Assembly (NCBI GenBank): GCA_003223935.1
Contig: QHXQ01000059.1
Location: 1 to 41,192, forward strand
DNA: 41,192 bases
Direction: 5' to 3'
DNA from: Acidobacteriota bacterium
Lineage (GTDB): Bacteria > Acidobacteriota > Blastocatellia > Pyrinomonadales > Pyrinomonadaceae
Below are positions 16,696 through 23,587 of the stretch, piece after piece. The first letter of the stretch is position 1, and every line of letters begins with the position of its first letter. Under the pieces are notes generated by a model. The model was given only the letters and a program-made list of their open reading frames with translations, did no database searches and was not told the origin of the DNA. The position numbers and the translations under genes are program-made.

Positions 16696-16711
16696 AAGTA
16701 AGTACTTACTT
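16696..16711. promoter_or_regulatory. Probable TetR operator, perfect 16-bp palindrome
   Basis: AAGTAAGTACTTACTT is a perfect inverted repeat, with a further TAC copying the half-site on the right. It is AT-rich in a GC-rich region and sits 36 bp upstream of the tetR start. This size and position are typical for a TetR autoregulatory operator. No second copy is apparent in the other operon spacers. Confidence 0.65.
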
Positions 16712-16805
16712 ACCAGACTCCGACAGGGCTGTCAAGCGGGGCACGGGCGAGCGCGCCAACCGCTCGGCATGCATTTTCGCGCGTGTACTGTTCCCGACCT
16801 TGCGT

Positions 16806-16811
16806 TATAAT
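16806..16811 (+). promoter_or_regulatory. Possible -10 element upstream of the YqjD-like gene
   Basis: A perfect TATAAT, but 225 bp upstream of the start and without a good -35 at 16-18 bp. If used, it would give a long leader. Confidence 0.3.
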
Positions 16812-17030
16812 CGCCGTACCTTTTCACAACAAAGTGAAAGCGCTTGGTCGGCCCTCGCGGGGTGCAAGATGCACACGCGGCTGCGGTCTTTGGCGCGCAA
16901 GAAAAACGTCAAGGCAGCCTCGGCACATCGTTTGCACCCAGACGACCGGAAAACTATTGGTGCGGGCGCGCGGCGAAGCGCCCTCGAACTCAAACGGACT
17001 GATTAATCCAACGCGAAGGAGACGAAACGC

Positions 17031-17420
17031 ATGTCACAGAACATCAACAACCCAACCAACACGCCGACCGGTTCGACAGGCACAACTGACACCGGCACAA
17101 CGGGCACGACCGGCGGCGGCTTGCAGACCACCGGCGGCACAGGCACCGGTACAGCCACAGCGCCCGCGCGCGAAGGCATCGCCGCGACCGCGCAGGAGTA
17201 CGGACAGAAGATCGCCGAGGCGGCCACGCAGGCCAAGGACTACGTGAGCGATAAGGTCTCGGTGGTCGGCGACAAGATCAAGGATTTACAGAACAAGGAC
17301 TTCAGCCAAGTGGCCGAGGAGGCCAAGACCTACGCGCGCGAGAACCCGGGTCAAGCTCTCTTGATCTCGGCGGCGGCCGGCTTCCTGCTCGGGCTGCTGA
17401 TTCGCGGCTCGCGCCGTTGA
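17031..17420 (+). CDS. Small YqjD/ElaB-like (DUF883-type) membrane-anchored protein
   Basis: A 129-residue protein with three parts. Residues 1-50 are a T/G/P-rich disordered tail (NPTNTPTGSTGTT...). Residues 55-108 form an amphipathic, lysine/alanine-rich helix of ElaB type (AQEYGQKIAEAATQAKDYV). The C-terminus ENPGQALLISAAAGFLLGLL followed by basic residues is the hallmark DUF883 transmembrane anchor. In E. coli, YqjD and ElaB are stationary-phase inner-membrane proteins that bind ribosomes; whether this one does is not shown. The ATG at 17031 has AAGGAG 9 nt upstream. It leads a three-gene set with a YqjE-like and a DUF3618-like gene. The first 50 residues resemble no domain I recognise. 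Confidence 0.85.
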   Translation: MSQNINNPTNTPTGSTGTTDTGTTGTTGGGLQTTGGTGTGTATAPAREGIAATAQEYGQKIAEAATQAKDYVSDKVSVVGDKIKDLQNKDFSQVAEEAKTYARENPGQALLISAAAGFLLGLLIRGSRR

Positions 17421-17491
17421 GTTCAAAGTTTTAGGTTCAAGGTTCAAAGTTAAATTCGACCTTGAACCTTGAACTTTCAACCTTGAACTTA
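17421..17491. repeat. Heptad inverted repeat (GTTCAAA/GTTCAAG type) after the YqjD-like stop
   Basis: The left arm (17421-17452) carries GTTCAAA, GTTCAAG, GTTCAAA; the right arm (17460-17491) carries the complementary CTTGAAC and TTTCAAC units, with a few mismatches. The first base follows directly after the TGA. It uses the same unit as the 14503-14590 element, but the copies are not co-linear. Confidence 0.8.
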
Positions 17492-17512
17492 AGATGAAAG
17501 GAGTGTTGAGCG

Positions 17513-17983
17513 ATGGCTGAACTTGAGAGACGCGGTACGGCCGTAGCGCCCGCGCGCGTGGAGCAGACACAGGTGCCGGCGACCACAGAGTTTGATCATC
17601 TGCCGGCGATGTTCGGTCGCTTGGGCGACGACGTGATGCGGATGCTCGATGCCAAGCTGGGCTTGATCAAGCTTGAGTTGAAAGAAGAAGCGAGCGTCTA
17701 TACGCGCAGCGTCGCCTTCATTGCTGTGGGCGGCGTACTGGCCGCCATAGGTTTTGCGTTCGCGAACATCGCGGTCGCGTTCTTCATCTCGAAGTTGTTC
17801 GTCTCGTTCGGCGCGCCGCTCAGCTATGCGCTCGGCTTTATCATCACCGGCGCGCTCTATCTCGTCATCGGCGGCGCGATCATCCTCGCGATGAAGAAAC
17901 GTCTAGCGGCGCACGACCCTGCGCCGACGCGCAGCCTCGAAGAACTCAGAAAGGACAAGCAATGGCTGAAGAACGACATCTAG
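17513..17983 (+). CDS. Phage-holin-family / YqjE-like membrane protein
   Basis: A 156-residue inner membrane protein of the holin-X/YqjE (DUF1469) group. After a 35-residue hydrophilic N-terminus comes an amphipathic helix (MRMLDAKLGLIKLELKEEAS). Two transmembrane helices follow: VAFIAVGGVLAAIGFAFANIA with AVAFFISKLF, and YALGFIITGALYLVIGGAII. The tail is basic and acidic (EELRKDKQWLKNDI). The name holin is historical; chromosomal members are not lysis proteins. The start ATG has a GGAG about 11 nt upstream. Its end overlaps the next gene by 22 nt, so translation is probably coupled. YqjD/YqjE-type genes sit together in E. coli, which supports the assignment. Confidence 0.87.
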   Translation: MAELERRGTAVAPARVEQTQVPATTEFDHLPAMFGRLGDDVMRMLDAKLGLIKLELKEEASVYTRSVAFIAVGGVLAAIGFAFANIAVAFFISKLFVSFGAPLSYALGFIITGALYLVIGGAIILAMKKRLAAHDPAPTRSLEELRKDKQWLKNDI

Positions 17984-18732
17984 CAACCGCACGCGCGCCT
18001 GAAGCGACCACCGACGACGACGCGACCAAAGCGGAGTTGCAGCGGCGCATGGAAGAGGCGCGCGAATCAATCACACAGACCGTGAGCGAGATTAAAGAGA
18101 CAGTGACTACTCAATATCAGAACGTGCGCGAGTCAATCTCGCAGACGCTCGACTGGCGCGAGCAGTACCGGCGCAGGCCCGTCACCTTCGCCGTCGGCGC
18201 AGGCGTGGCCGGCCTCGTCGTCGGCTACACCGTCGGCGGCCTTGTCATGGGCGAATCCGATCTGGTCGAACGCTACTACGAGTCGGAAGGCGAAGACTAC
18301 GAAAGGACCGATGACGGCACGGCGAAGGCTGGTGGCGCTGTCAGGGCTGCGGCCTATGCGCCGCCCGCCGCTTATCCGGCCGCCGAGGCCGCGCCGCGTC
18401 CGTCTTACAGCAGCGGCTACGAGGCGGAGACGAAAGCGGAAGAACCGGACAAGCCCGGCTTGTTGGAGCGGTTCAAAGAGACGCAAGCCTACGACCGTTT
18501 GCAACATGAGTTGGGCAACATCGGCAACCGCGTCGTGGACGAGTTGTCGAAGACCGCGCAGGCGGTCGTGCTGCCGCTGCTCTTGAACAAACTCAAAGAC
18601 CTGATCGGCCTAGACCTGACCAACAAGCAGACCGGCGCAAGCACAGGCCGCACAGGCGGCGGGCAACAGGCGACGCAGGCGGGCGGCACGGCTAACGCGC
18701 CGAGTACGACGGGCGGCGACGGTTCATCCTGA
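17962..18732 (+). CDS. DUF3618-like membrane protein with long variable tail
   Basis: A 256-residue protein. The N-terminus has an amphipathic helix, ELQRRMEEARESITQTVSEI, of the DUF3618/YqjK kind, which recurs as YQNVRESISQTLDW. A single glycine-zipper transmembrane segment follows (VGAGVAGLVVGYTVGGLVMG). The remainder is A/P/Y/E-rich with a second amphipathic stretch (LLERFKETQAYDRLQHEL) and a hydrophobic patch VVLPLLLNKLKDLIGLDL, ending in a G/T/Q-rich tail. The start ATG has an AAAGGAC 6 nt upstream inside the preceding gene. Function unknown; the three-gene order suggests one membrane or stress-related complex. Confidence 0.8.
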   Translation: MAEERHLATARAPEATTDDDATKAELQRRMEEARESITQTVSEIKETVTTQYQNVRESISQTLDWREQYRRRPVTFAVGAGVAGLVVGYTVGGLVMGESDLVERYYESEGEDYERTDDGTAKAGGAVRAAAYAPPAAYPAAEAAPRPSYSSGYEAETKAEEPDKPGLLERFKETQAYDRLQHELGNIGNRVVDELSKTAQAVVLPLLLNKLKDLIGLDLTNKQTGASTGRTGGGQQATQAGGTANAPSTTGGDGSS

Positions 18733-18813
18733 AGGCCAAGCGCCGCAACTGTGTGCGCTGCAAGTTGTCGCCATCGGCGCGACGAGGCCGGCACATTTTT
18801 GTCTTGACACTCT

Positions 18814-18846
18814 GACGGGCGAGCGGCGCGTGCTGCCTCGCCCGTC
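18814..18846 (+). terminator. Rho-independent terminator-like hairpin after the DUF3618-like gene
   Basis: GACGGGCGAG (18814-18823) pairs perfectly with CTCGCCCGTC (18837-18846), with a 13-nt loop, followed by TGTTTG. The stem is GC-rich; the U-tract is weak. It lies between the three-gene set and the lipid kinase and does not have the heptad architecture. Confidence 0.55.
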
Positions 18847-18878
18847 TGTTTGAGCGCTCCAAGTTTCGCGTTGATCTC

Positions 18879-19853
18879 ATGGGCACGTTGACGACAGCCG
18901 AACCAGCGTTGCGCTCTGCGCCGGTCGAAGATCGTGCGGCGCAATCTGCCGAGGTTGAGATTATCATCAACGCCGCGGCCGGCTTGGAAGACAAAGCGGC
19001 ATTGCGTGCGCGGCTCGAAAAAATTTTCAAGGCGCGCAGGCTGCAAGCGCGCGTCTGCGTAGCGCAGAGCGGGGCGGAGTTGGTTAAACTAACGCGGCGC
19101 GTAGCTGAAGGGCCAACGCAGATCGTCGTCGCGGGCGGCGGTGATGGCACGGTCAATGCGGTCGCATCCGTCTTAGTCGGCACAGACAAGGCGCTCGGCA
19201 TCTTGCCGCTCGGCACGCTCAATCACTTCGCCAAAGACTTGCGCCTGCCGCTCGACTTGGAAGCGGCCGCTGAGACGATCATCAGTGGCCACGTCCGCAC
19301 GGTTGACGTGGGCGACGTGAACGGGCGCGTGTTTTTGAACAATTCGAGTCTCGGTCTGTATCCGAGCATCGTCCGGCAACGCAAGAAGCAACAGCGCCAA
19401 GGCTACAACAAATGGCTCGCCGCCGTGTGGGCCGCGCTCGTCGTCTTCAAACGCTATCCATTCATGAGCGTGCGCCTCAATGTGGACGGGCAGGAGTTCA
19501 AACGACGCACGCCGTTCGTCTTCGTCAGCAACAACGTGTATGAGATGGACGGCTTTCAGACGGGCGCGCGCCTGCGCTTAGACGCCGGCCTGCTCTGTCT
19601 GCACGTGACGCACAAGACGGGCCGCTGGCGGCTCGTCGCGCTCGGCTTGCGCGCGCTCTTCGGTCGCCTGCGCGAAGCGAAAGACTTCGACTCGCTCTGC
19701 GCCCGCGAGGTCTTCGTCGAGACGCGCCGCAAGCGCCTGCGCGTCGCCACCGACGGCGAGATCGATATCATCGAGACGCCGCTCCACTACCGCGTGCGCC
19801 CGTGTGCGCTGCGCGTGCTCGTGCCAGAAAAAGCAGTGACGAGTGCTGAGTGA
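18879..19853 (+). CDS. Diacylglycerol kinase-family lipid kinase (YegS/DagK-like)
   Basis: It phosphorylates a lipid alcohol with ATP at the membrane surface; diacylglycerol or a related lipid is the likely substrate. The catalytic GGGDGTVN motif is at residues 86-93, and the second motif GTLNHFAKDL is at 112-121, both diagnostic of the DAGK catalytic fold. The typical NNSSLGLYP strand follows near residue 150. Length, 324 residues, fits. The C-terminal residues KAVTSAE and the stop are written by the heptad repeat that follows, so the natural end of the protein has probably been altered. The ATG at 18879 is the first sensible start; no strong SD precedes it. Confidence 0.9.
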   Translation: MGTLTTAEPALRSAPVEDRAAQSAEVEIIINAAAGLEDKAALRARLEKIFKARRLQARVCVAQSGAELVKLTRRVAEGPTQIVVAGGGDGTVNAVASVLVGTDKALGILPLGTLNHFAKDLRLPLDLEAAAETIISGHVRTVDVGDVNGRVFLNNSSLGLYPSIVRQRKKQQRQGYNKWLAAVWAALVVFKRYPFMSVRLNVDGQEFKRRTPFVFVSNNVYEMDGFQTGARLRLDAGLLCLHVTHKTGRWRLVALGLRALFGRLREAKDFDSLCAREVFVETRRKRLRVATDGEIDIIETPLHYRVRPCALRVLVPEKAVTSAE

Positions 19854-19896
19854 CGAGTGACGAGCTAAGACAAGGCTTAACTCGTCACTCGTCACT
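19829..19896. repeat. Heptad inverted repeat (GTGACGA type) at the lipid kinase stop
   Basis: Arms 19849-19869 and 19876-19896 are 21 nt each with a single mismatch (AGTGACGAGTGACGAG...). Extra units lie at 19829-19848. The stop codon of the lipid kinase lies inside the left part and the ATG of the next gene is 9 nt after the right arm, so no conventional SD remains. The opening AAAGCAGTGACGAGTG and the central GAGCTAAGACAAG match the 8844-8911 element. Confidence 0.85.
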
Positions 19897-19905
19897 ACCT
19901 TTATC

Positions 19906-20787
19906 ATGCGTACTCTCGTGCATCTCTCTGATCTACACTTCGGCCGGCTCGACGCGCGGGTGGTTGAACCGTTGCTTGAGACGATCAGAGAGATCGGTCC
20001 AGATGTCGTCGCCGTCTCAGGCGATCTGACGCAGCGTGCGCGCTCAGAACAGTTCAAGGCGGCGCGTGCGTTTCTTGATGCGCTGCCGCGCGTGCCGCAA
20101 GTCGTCGTGCCGGGCAATCACGACGTGCCGCTCTATAACGTCTGGGCACGGTTTGCGCAGCCGCTTGCTAAGTTCCGCCGCTACATCACGGACGATCTCG
20201 AACCCTTCTTCGCCGACGAAGAGATCGCCACGCTCGGCCTCAACACCGCGCGTGCGCTCACGACCAAACACGGGCGCGTCAACCGCCGACAGGTCGCGCG
20301 CATACGCGAACGGCTCTGTCCGTTTAGTGACGAGATCGTGAAGCTCGTCGTGACGCATCACCCGTTCGACGTGCCTGCGGGCACGGACGCGCGCGAGTTG
20401 GTCGGGCGGGCCGAAGTTGCGATGGAGGCGCTCGCCGCGTGCGGCGCAGACGTGCTGCTCGCGGGTCATCTGCATGTAAGTCACACGGGGCACACGGCGA
20501 AGCGTTATCGCATCGCGCATCGCTCGGCGCTCGTCGTGCAAGCGGGCACGGCCACCTCGACGCGCGGGCGCGGCGAAGCCAACTCCTTTAACGTGTTGCT
20601 CGTCAAGCATCCTTACATCAACGTCCAACGCCACGCATGGCAGTCGGCGCAAAAAACTTTCACGCTCGCTGCAAGCGAGCACTTCCAACACACACTCGCC
20701 GGCTGGGTGCGCCTCTCCGACGAGACCGCCGCTGGCATCAGTTACGACGAACAGAGCGACGCGCTGCAACCGCACATGCCGGCATAA
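19906..20787 (+). CDS. Calcineurin-like metallophosphoesterase
   Basis: A 293-residue binuclear metal phosphoesterase of the MPPE superfamily. Metal-ligand motifs appear in order: D9-x-H11 (LSDLHFG), GD at 39-40 (VSGDLTQRA), GNHD at 70-73, VTHHPF near 145, and GHLHVSHTG near 185. This set matches cyclic-nucleotide phosphodiesterase CpdA-like and nucleotide-hydrolysing members; the true substrate is not readable. No signal peptide, so it is cytoplasmic. It follows the lipid kinase in the same direction; the heptad hairpin spans the gap and no clear SD is left, so expression may depend on coupling. Confidence 0.9.
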   Translation: MRTLVHLSDLHFGRLDARVVEPLLETIREIGPDVVAVSGDLTQRARSEQFKAARAFLDALPRVPQVVVPGNHDVPLYNVWARFAQPLAKFRRYITDDLEPFFADEEIATLGLNTARALTTKHGRVNRRQVARIRERLCPFSDEIVKLVVTHHPFDVPAGTDARELVGRAEVAMEALAACGADVLLAGHLHVSHTGHTAKRYRIAHRSALVVQAGTATSTRGRGEANSFNVLLVKHPYINVQRHAWQSAQKTFTLAASEHFQHTLAGWVRLSDETAAGISYDEQSDALQPHMPA

Positions 20788-20862
20788 GTACCGTTACGCT
20801 GGTTGGAACCTGTGCGGCCGCGCCGGTTTCTAAAGCAACGCGACCAAGCTACGCGCACACGG

Positions 20863-20892
20863 TTGACACGAGCAAAAGGCGACTCATAGACT
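20863..20892 (+). promoter_or_regulatory. Possible sigma70 promoter of the TPR gene
   Basis: TTGACA (20863-20868) is followed after 18 bp by TAGACT (20887-20892), which matches TATAAT at four positions. It is about 60 bp upstream of the start at 20954. Confidence 0.4.
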
Positions 20893-20953
20893 GCCTGCGC
20901 GTCGCCAAAATCGTCGCACCGCCCAACTTAGTCAGCACCTAACCGAAGGAGTT

Positions 20954-22228
20954 ATGGAGATGAATTTCAATCAACCCTTCACCGCCCACCGGTCGCTTTT
21001 ACGCCCCGCGCTCGTCGCGCTCGTCGCCCTGCTTGTCTCTGCGCCCGTGCCGCTCCGAGCGCAGGACACTTACAAAGCCGACCGCGACCGGGCGGTGAAA
21101 CTGTTCGGGGAGAGCAAATACACGGAGGCGGTGCCGATATTGGAAAAGTTGATGGAGCAGAACCCCAATGATGTCGTCGTGCTCTCAAGCTTGGGGTTCT
21201 CGCTCTTCGTCCAAAGCTCCACGATCAAAGACCCGGCGGCGCGGCAGCAGGCGCGTGAGCGCGCCCGTGCCATCCTGCTCCGCTCGAAGGAACTGGGCGA
21301 CGATAGCAACCTGACCGCGAGCGCGCTCGATGCGCTCGCGGTCAAAGACGCGACGGACGTGCCCTTCTCCAACATGAAAGAGGCGGAACAGGAGATGCGC
21401 GCGGGCGAGGCGGATTTTACCGAAGGCAAACTTGAGTCGGCGCTCAAACATTACCAGCGCGCGTTTGAACTCGATCCCAAACTTTACGAAGCGCCGCTCT
21501 ACGCTGGCGATATGTATTTCAAGCGCGGCTTCAACACGCGCGACGCGGCCGAAAAGACGCGGCTGCTGGAGCAGGCGGGCGAATGGTTCGCGCGCGCCGT
21601 CGCCGTTAATGAGAACCGCGAGACGGCGCACCGCTACTGGGGCGATGCGCTCATGGCGCAAGACAAGCGCGACGCGGCCCGCGATAAGTTCGTCGAGGCG
21701 ATCATCGCCGAGCCTTATTATCGTGGCGCTTACGTCGGGCTGACGCAATGGGCCGAGCGCTACGGCGTCAGCCTCGCGCATCCCAAGATTGAAGTGCTGA
21801 CCAACGTCACGCCGATGAAGGACAATCATATGACGATCACGATTGACCCGAAGGCGCTAGGCAGTACGGACGGCACGGCGGCGTGGATGATGTACGGCAT
21901 CGCGCGCGCGACGTGGACGACCAATAACTACGCGCGGTTCAGGAAGCAGTACCCCAACGAGAAAGACTACCGCCACAGCCTCGCGGAGGAGGCGGACGCG
22001 CTACATATGGTCGTCGAGAGCGTGAAGCAACAGACGAAGGACGGCAAGATCAAGCAACTCGATCCGGCGCTCGCCAAGCTCGTGCAGTTGAACGATGCAG
22101 GGCTGCTCGAAGCCTATATCCTCTTTGCGCGCACCGACGAGGGCATCGCGCAGGACTACGCCGAATACCGCAAGGCTAACCGCGACAAGCTGCGGCGCTA
22201 CTGGCTGGAGTATGTAATGGCGCAATGA
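20954..22228 (+). CDS. Exported tetratricopeptide-repeat protein
   Basis: A 424-residue protein with a signal peptide (about residues 1-36, SLLRPALVALVALLVSAPVPLRAQ, cleavage after RAQ). TPR-like helices follow: AVKLFGESKYTEAVPILEKL, AEADFTEGKLESALKHYQRA and ELDPKLYEAPLYAGDMYFKR. The C-terminal third (from about 290) has no family I recognise. The ATG at 20954 is preceded by GAAGGAG. TPR proteins usually mediate protein contacts; the partner is unknown. Codon use is similar to its neighbours. Confidence 0.85.
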   Translation: MEMNFNQPFTAHRSLLRPALVALVALLVSAPVPLRAQDTYKADRDRAVKLFGESKYTEAVPILEKLMEQNPNDVVVLSSLGFSLFVQSSTIKDPAARQQARERARAILLRSKELGDDSNLTASALDALAVKDATDVPFSNMKEAEQEMRAGEADFTEGKLESALKHYQRAFELDPKLYEAPLYAGDMYFKRGFNTRDAAEKTRLLEQAGEWFARAVAVNENRETAHRYWGDALMAQDKRDAARDKFVEAIIAEPYYRGAYVGLTQWAERYGVSLAHPKIEVLTNVTPMKDNHMTITIDPKALGSTDGTAAWMMYGIARATWTTNNYARFRKQYPNEKDYRHSLAEEADALHMVVESVKQQTKDGKIKQLDPALAKLVQLNDAGLLEAYILFARTDEGIAQDYAEYRKANRDKLRRYWLEYVMAQ

Positions 22229-22330
22229 GTACGTCTAGCTGGCACACTTGCTCATAAGCTACGATGGTGTTTTAGTGGACGGCTTAATCGTCGTGACTAT
22301 CAACACAGCGAACGGAGGCACGAGACCCTT

Positions 22331-23518
22331 TTGGCCGATGAACTGCTCAAGTGGCGCGCGGAGTTTCCGATCTTAGAAAGAGCGGTCTATCTGATCTCGC
22401 ACAGTCTCGGCGCGATGCCGCGCGCGACTTACGACTCCTTGCGCGAGTACGCCGATGTGTGGGCGACGCGCGGCGTGCGCGCGTGGGCTGAAGGCTGGTG
22501 GGAGATGCCTTTGACGATTGGCGATGAGCTTGCGCGCATTATCGGCGCGCCGCCGCGCACGGTGGCGATGCATCAGAACGTCTCGGTCTGCCAGTCGCTC
22601 ATCCTCTCTTGCTTCGAGCCTGAGGGCCGGCGCAACAAGATCGTCTATAGCGAGCTTGAGTTCCCCTCCGTGATGTATGTGTATGAAGCGCACGCGCGCG
22701 CCGGGCGCTTCAGGCTTGAGCGCGTGCCGACGGATGACGGCATCACTGCGCCGCTCGCCGCGATGCTCGCGGCGATTGACGAAGAGACGTTGCTCGTGCC
22801 GCTCTCGCACGTTTTGTTCAAGAGCGCCTACTTGCAAGACGCGCGCGCGATCACAGAACGCGCGCACGAGGTCGGCGCGCTCGTTATCCTCGACACGTAT
22901 CAATCGGCCGGCACAGTGCCCTTCTCGGTCACGGAGTTGGACGTTGATTTTGCCACGGGCGGCTCGGTCAAGTGGCTCTGCGGCGGCCCCGGTGCAGGCT
23001 ACCTCTACGTGCATCCGCGTTGGCATGAGCGGCTCGAACCGAAAGTCACCGGCTGGATGGCGCACGAAGCGCCGTTCGCGTTCGCGGATGCGCTCACTTA
23101 TGCGCCCGGCATCGCGCGCTTCCTGCACGGTTCGCCTGCGATCCCTGCGCTCTACGCCGCCCGCTCCGGTTATCAGATCATCAATGAGATCGGCGTCGAG
23201 CAGATTCGCGCGCAGAGCGTGCGGCAGACGAGTCACTTGATCGAGTTGGCTGAAGCGGCGGGCTTTGAAGTGACGAGTCCCAAAGACCCTGCCTGGCGCG
23301 GCGGCACGATCACGGTCAACGTCGAGCACGCGGGCGCAGTCACCAAAGAACTCGTGCGCCGCGAGATCATCTGCGACTATCGCCCCGGCGCAGGCATACG
23401 TCTGTCGCCCCACTTCTACACGAAGGACGAAGAACTCGAACTTGCGATCAACGAGCTACGCAAGATCATCGCCACACGCGCCTATACCGCGCACGAACGA
23501 GCAGGCGCAGCGTTCTGA
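22331..23518 (+). CDS. kynU: Kynureninase-type PLP enzyme (aminotransferase class V)
   Basis: Kynureninase hydrolyses kynurenine to anthranilate and alanine using PLP. The fold-I class V motifs are present: D188 in LVILDTYQSAG and the PLP lysine K214 in GGSVKWLCGGPGAGYLYV, which is the typical kynureninase Lys context in this kind of bacterium. Length 395 is normal. The start is TTG at 22331; an ATG at 22338 is out of frame, and GGAGG at 22314-22318 is 12 nt upstream. The nearby tryptophan 2,3-dioxygenase and aryl-CoA ligase support the role. A related alternative is a cysteine desulfurase-like enzyme, which is less likely given the neighbours. Confidence 0.85.
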   Translation: MADELLKWRAEFPILERAVYLISHSLGAMPRATYDSLREYADVWATRGVRAWAEGWWEMPLTIGDELARIIGAPPRTVAMHQNVSVCQSLILSCFEPEGRRNKIVYSELEFPSVMYVYEAHARAGRFRLERVPTDDGITAPLAAMLAAIDEETLLVPLSHVLFKSAYLQDARAITERAHEVGALVILDTYQSAGTVPFSVTELDVDFATGGSVKWLCGGPGAGYLYVHPRWHERLEPKVTGWMAHEAPFAFADALTYAPGIARFLHGSPAIPALYAARSGYQIINEIGVEQIRAQSVRQTSHLIELAEAAGFEVTSPKDPAWRGGTITVNVEHAGAVTKELVRREIICDYRPGAGIRLSPHFYTKDEELELAINELRKIIATRAYTAHERAGAAF

Positions 23519-23523
23519 AAAAC

Positions 23524-23565
23524 CGTGACAAGTGACAGGATAGAATCTGCCTGTCACCTGTCACG
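23524..23565. repeat. Heptad inverted repeat (GTGACAA/GTGACAG type) after kynU
   Basis: Arms 23524-23539 (CGTGACAAGTGACAGG) and 23550-23565 are complementary with one mismatch and a 10-nt loop. It starts 5 nt after the TGA of kynU. Confidence 0.85.
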
Positions 23566-23587
23566 ATAATGGATAGTTTGACACTGC

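Larger units (their letters stand above)
16661..17030. other. Divergent intergenic region between tetR and the YqjD-like gene
   Basis: 370 bp without a convincing gene. It holds the 16-bp palindrome at 16696-16711, a TATAAT at 16806-16811 pointing to the plus strand, and the AAGGAG ribosome-binding site at 17016-17021. Several short open frames here lack ribosome-binding sites or family resemblance. Confidence 0.6.

Noticed and set aside
17513..17983. Prophage remnant suggested by a holin-family protein
   Set aside because: No other phage genes are near; the holin-like family is common in chromosomes next to YqjD-like genes.
22373..23413. 346-codon minus-strand open frame opposite kynU
   Set aside because: Arg/Asp/Ala-rich shadow; the plus strand carries a recognisable PLP enzyme.
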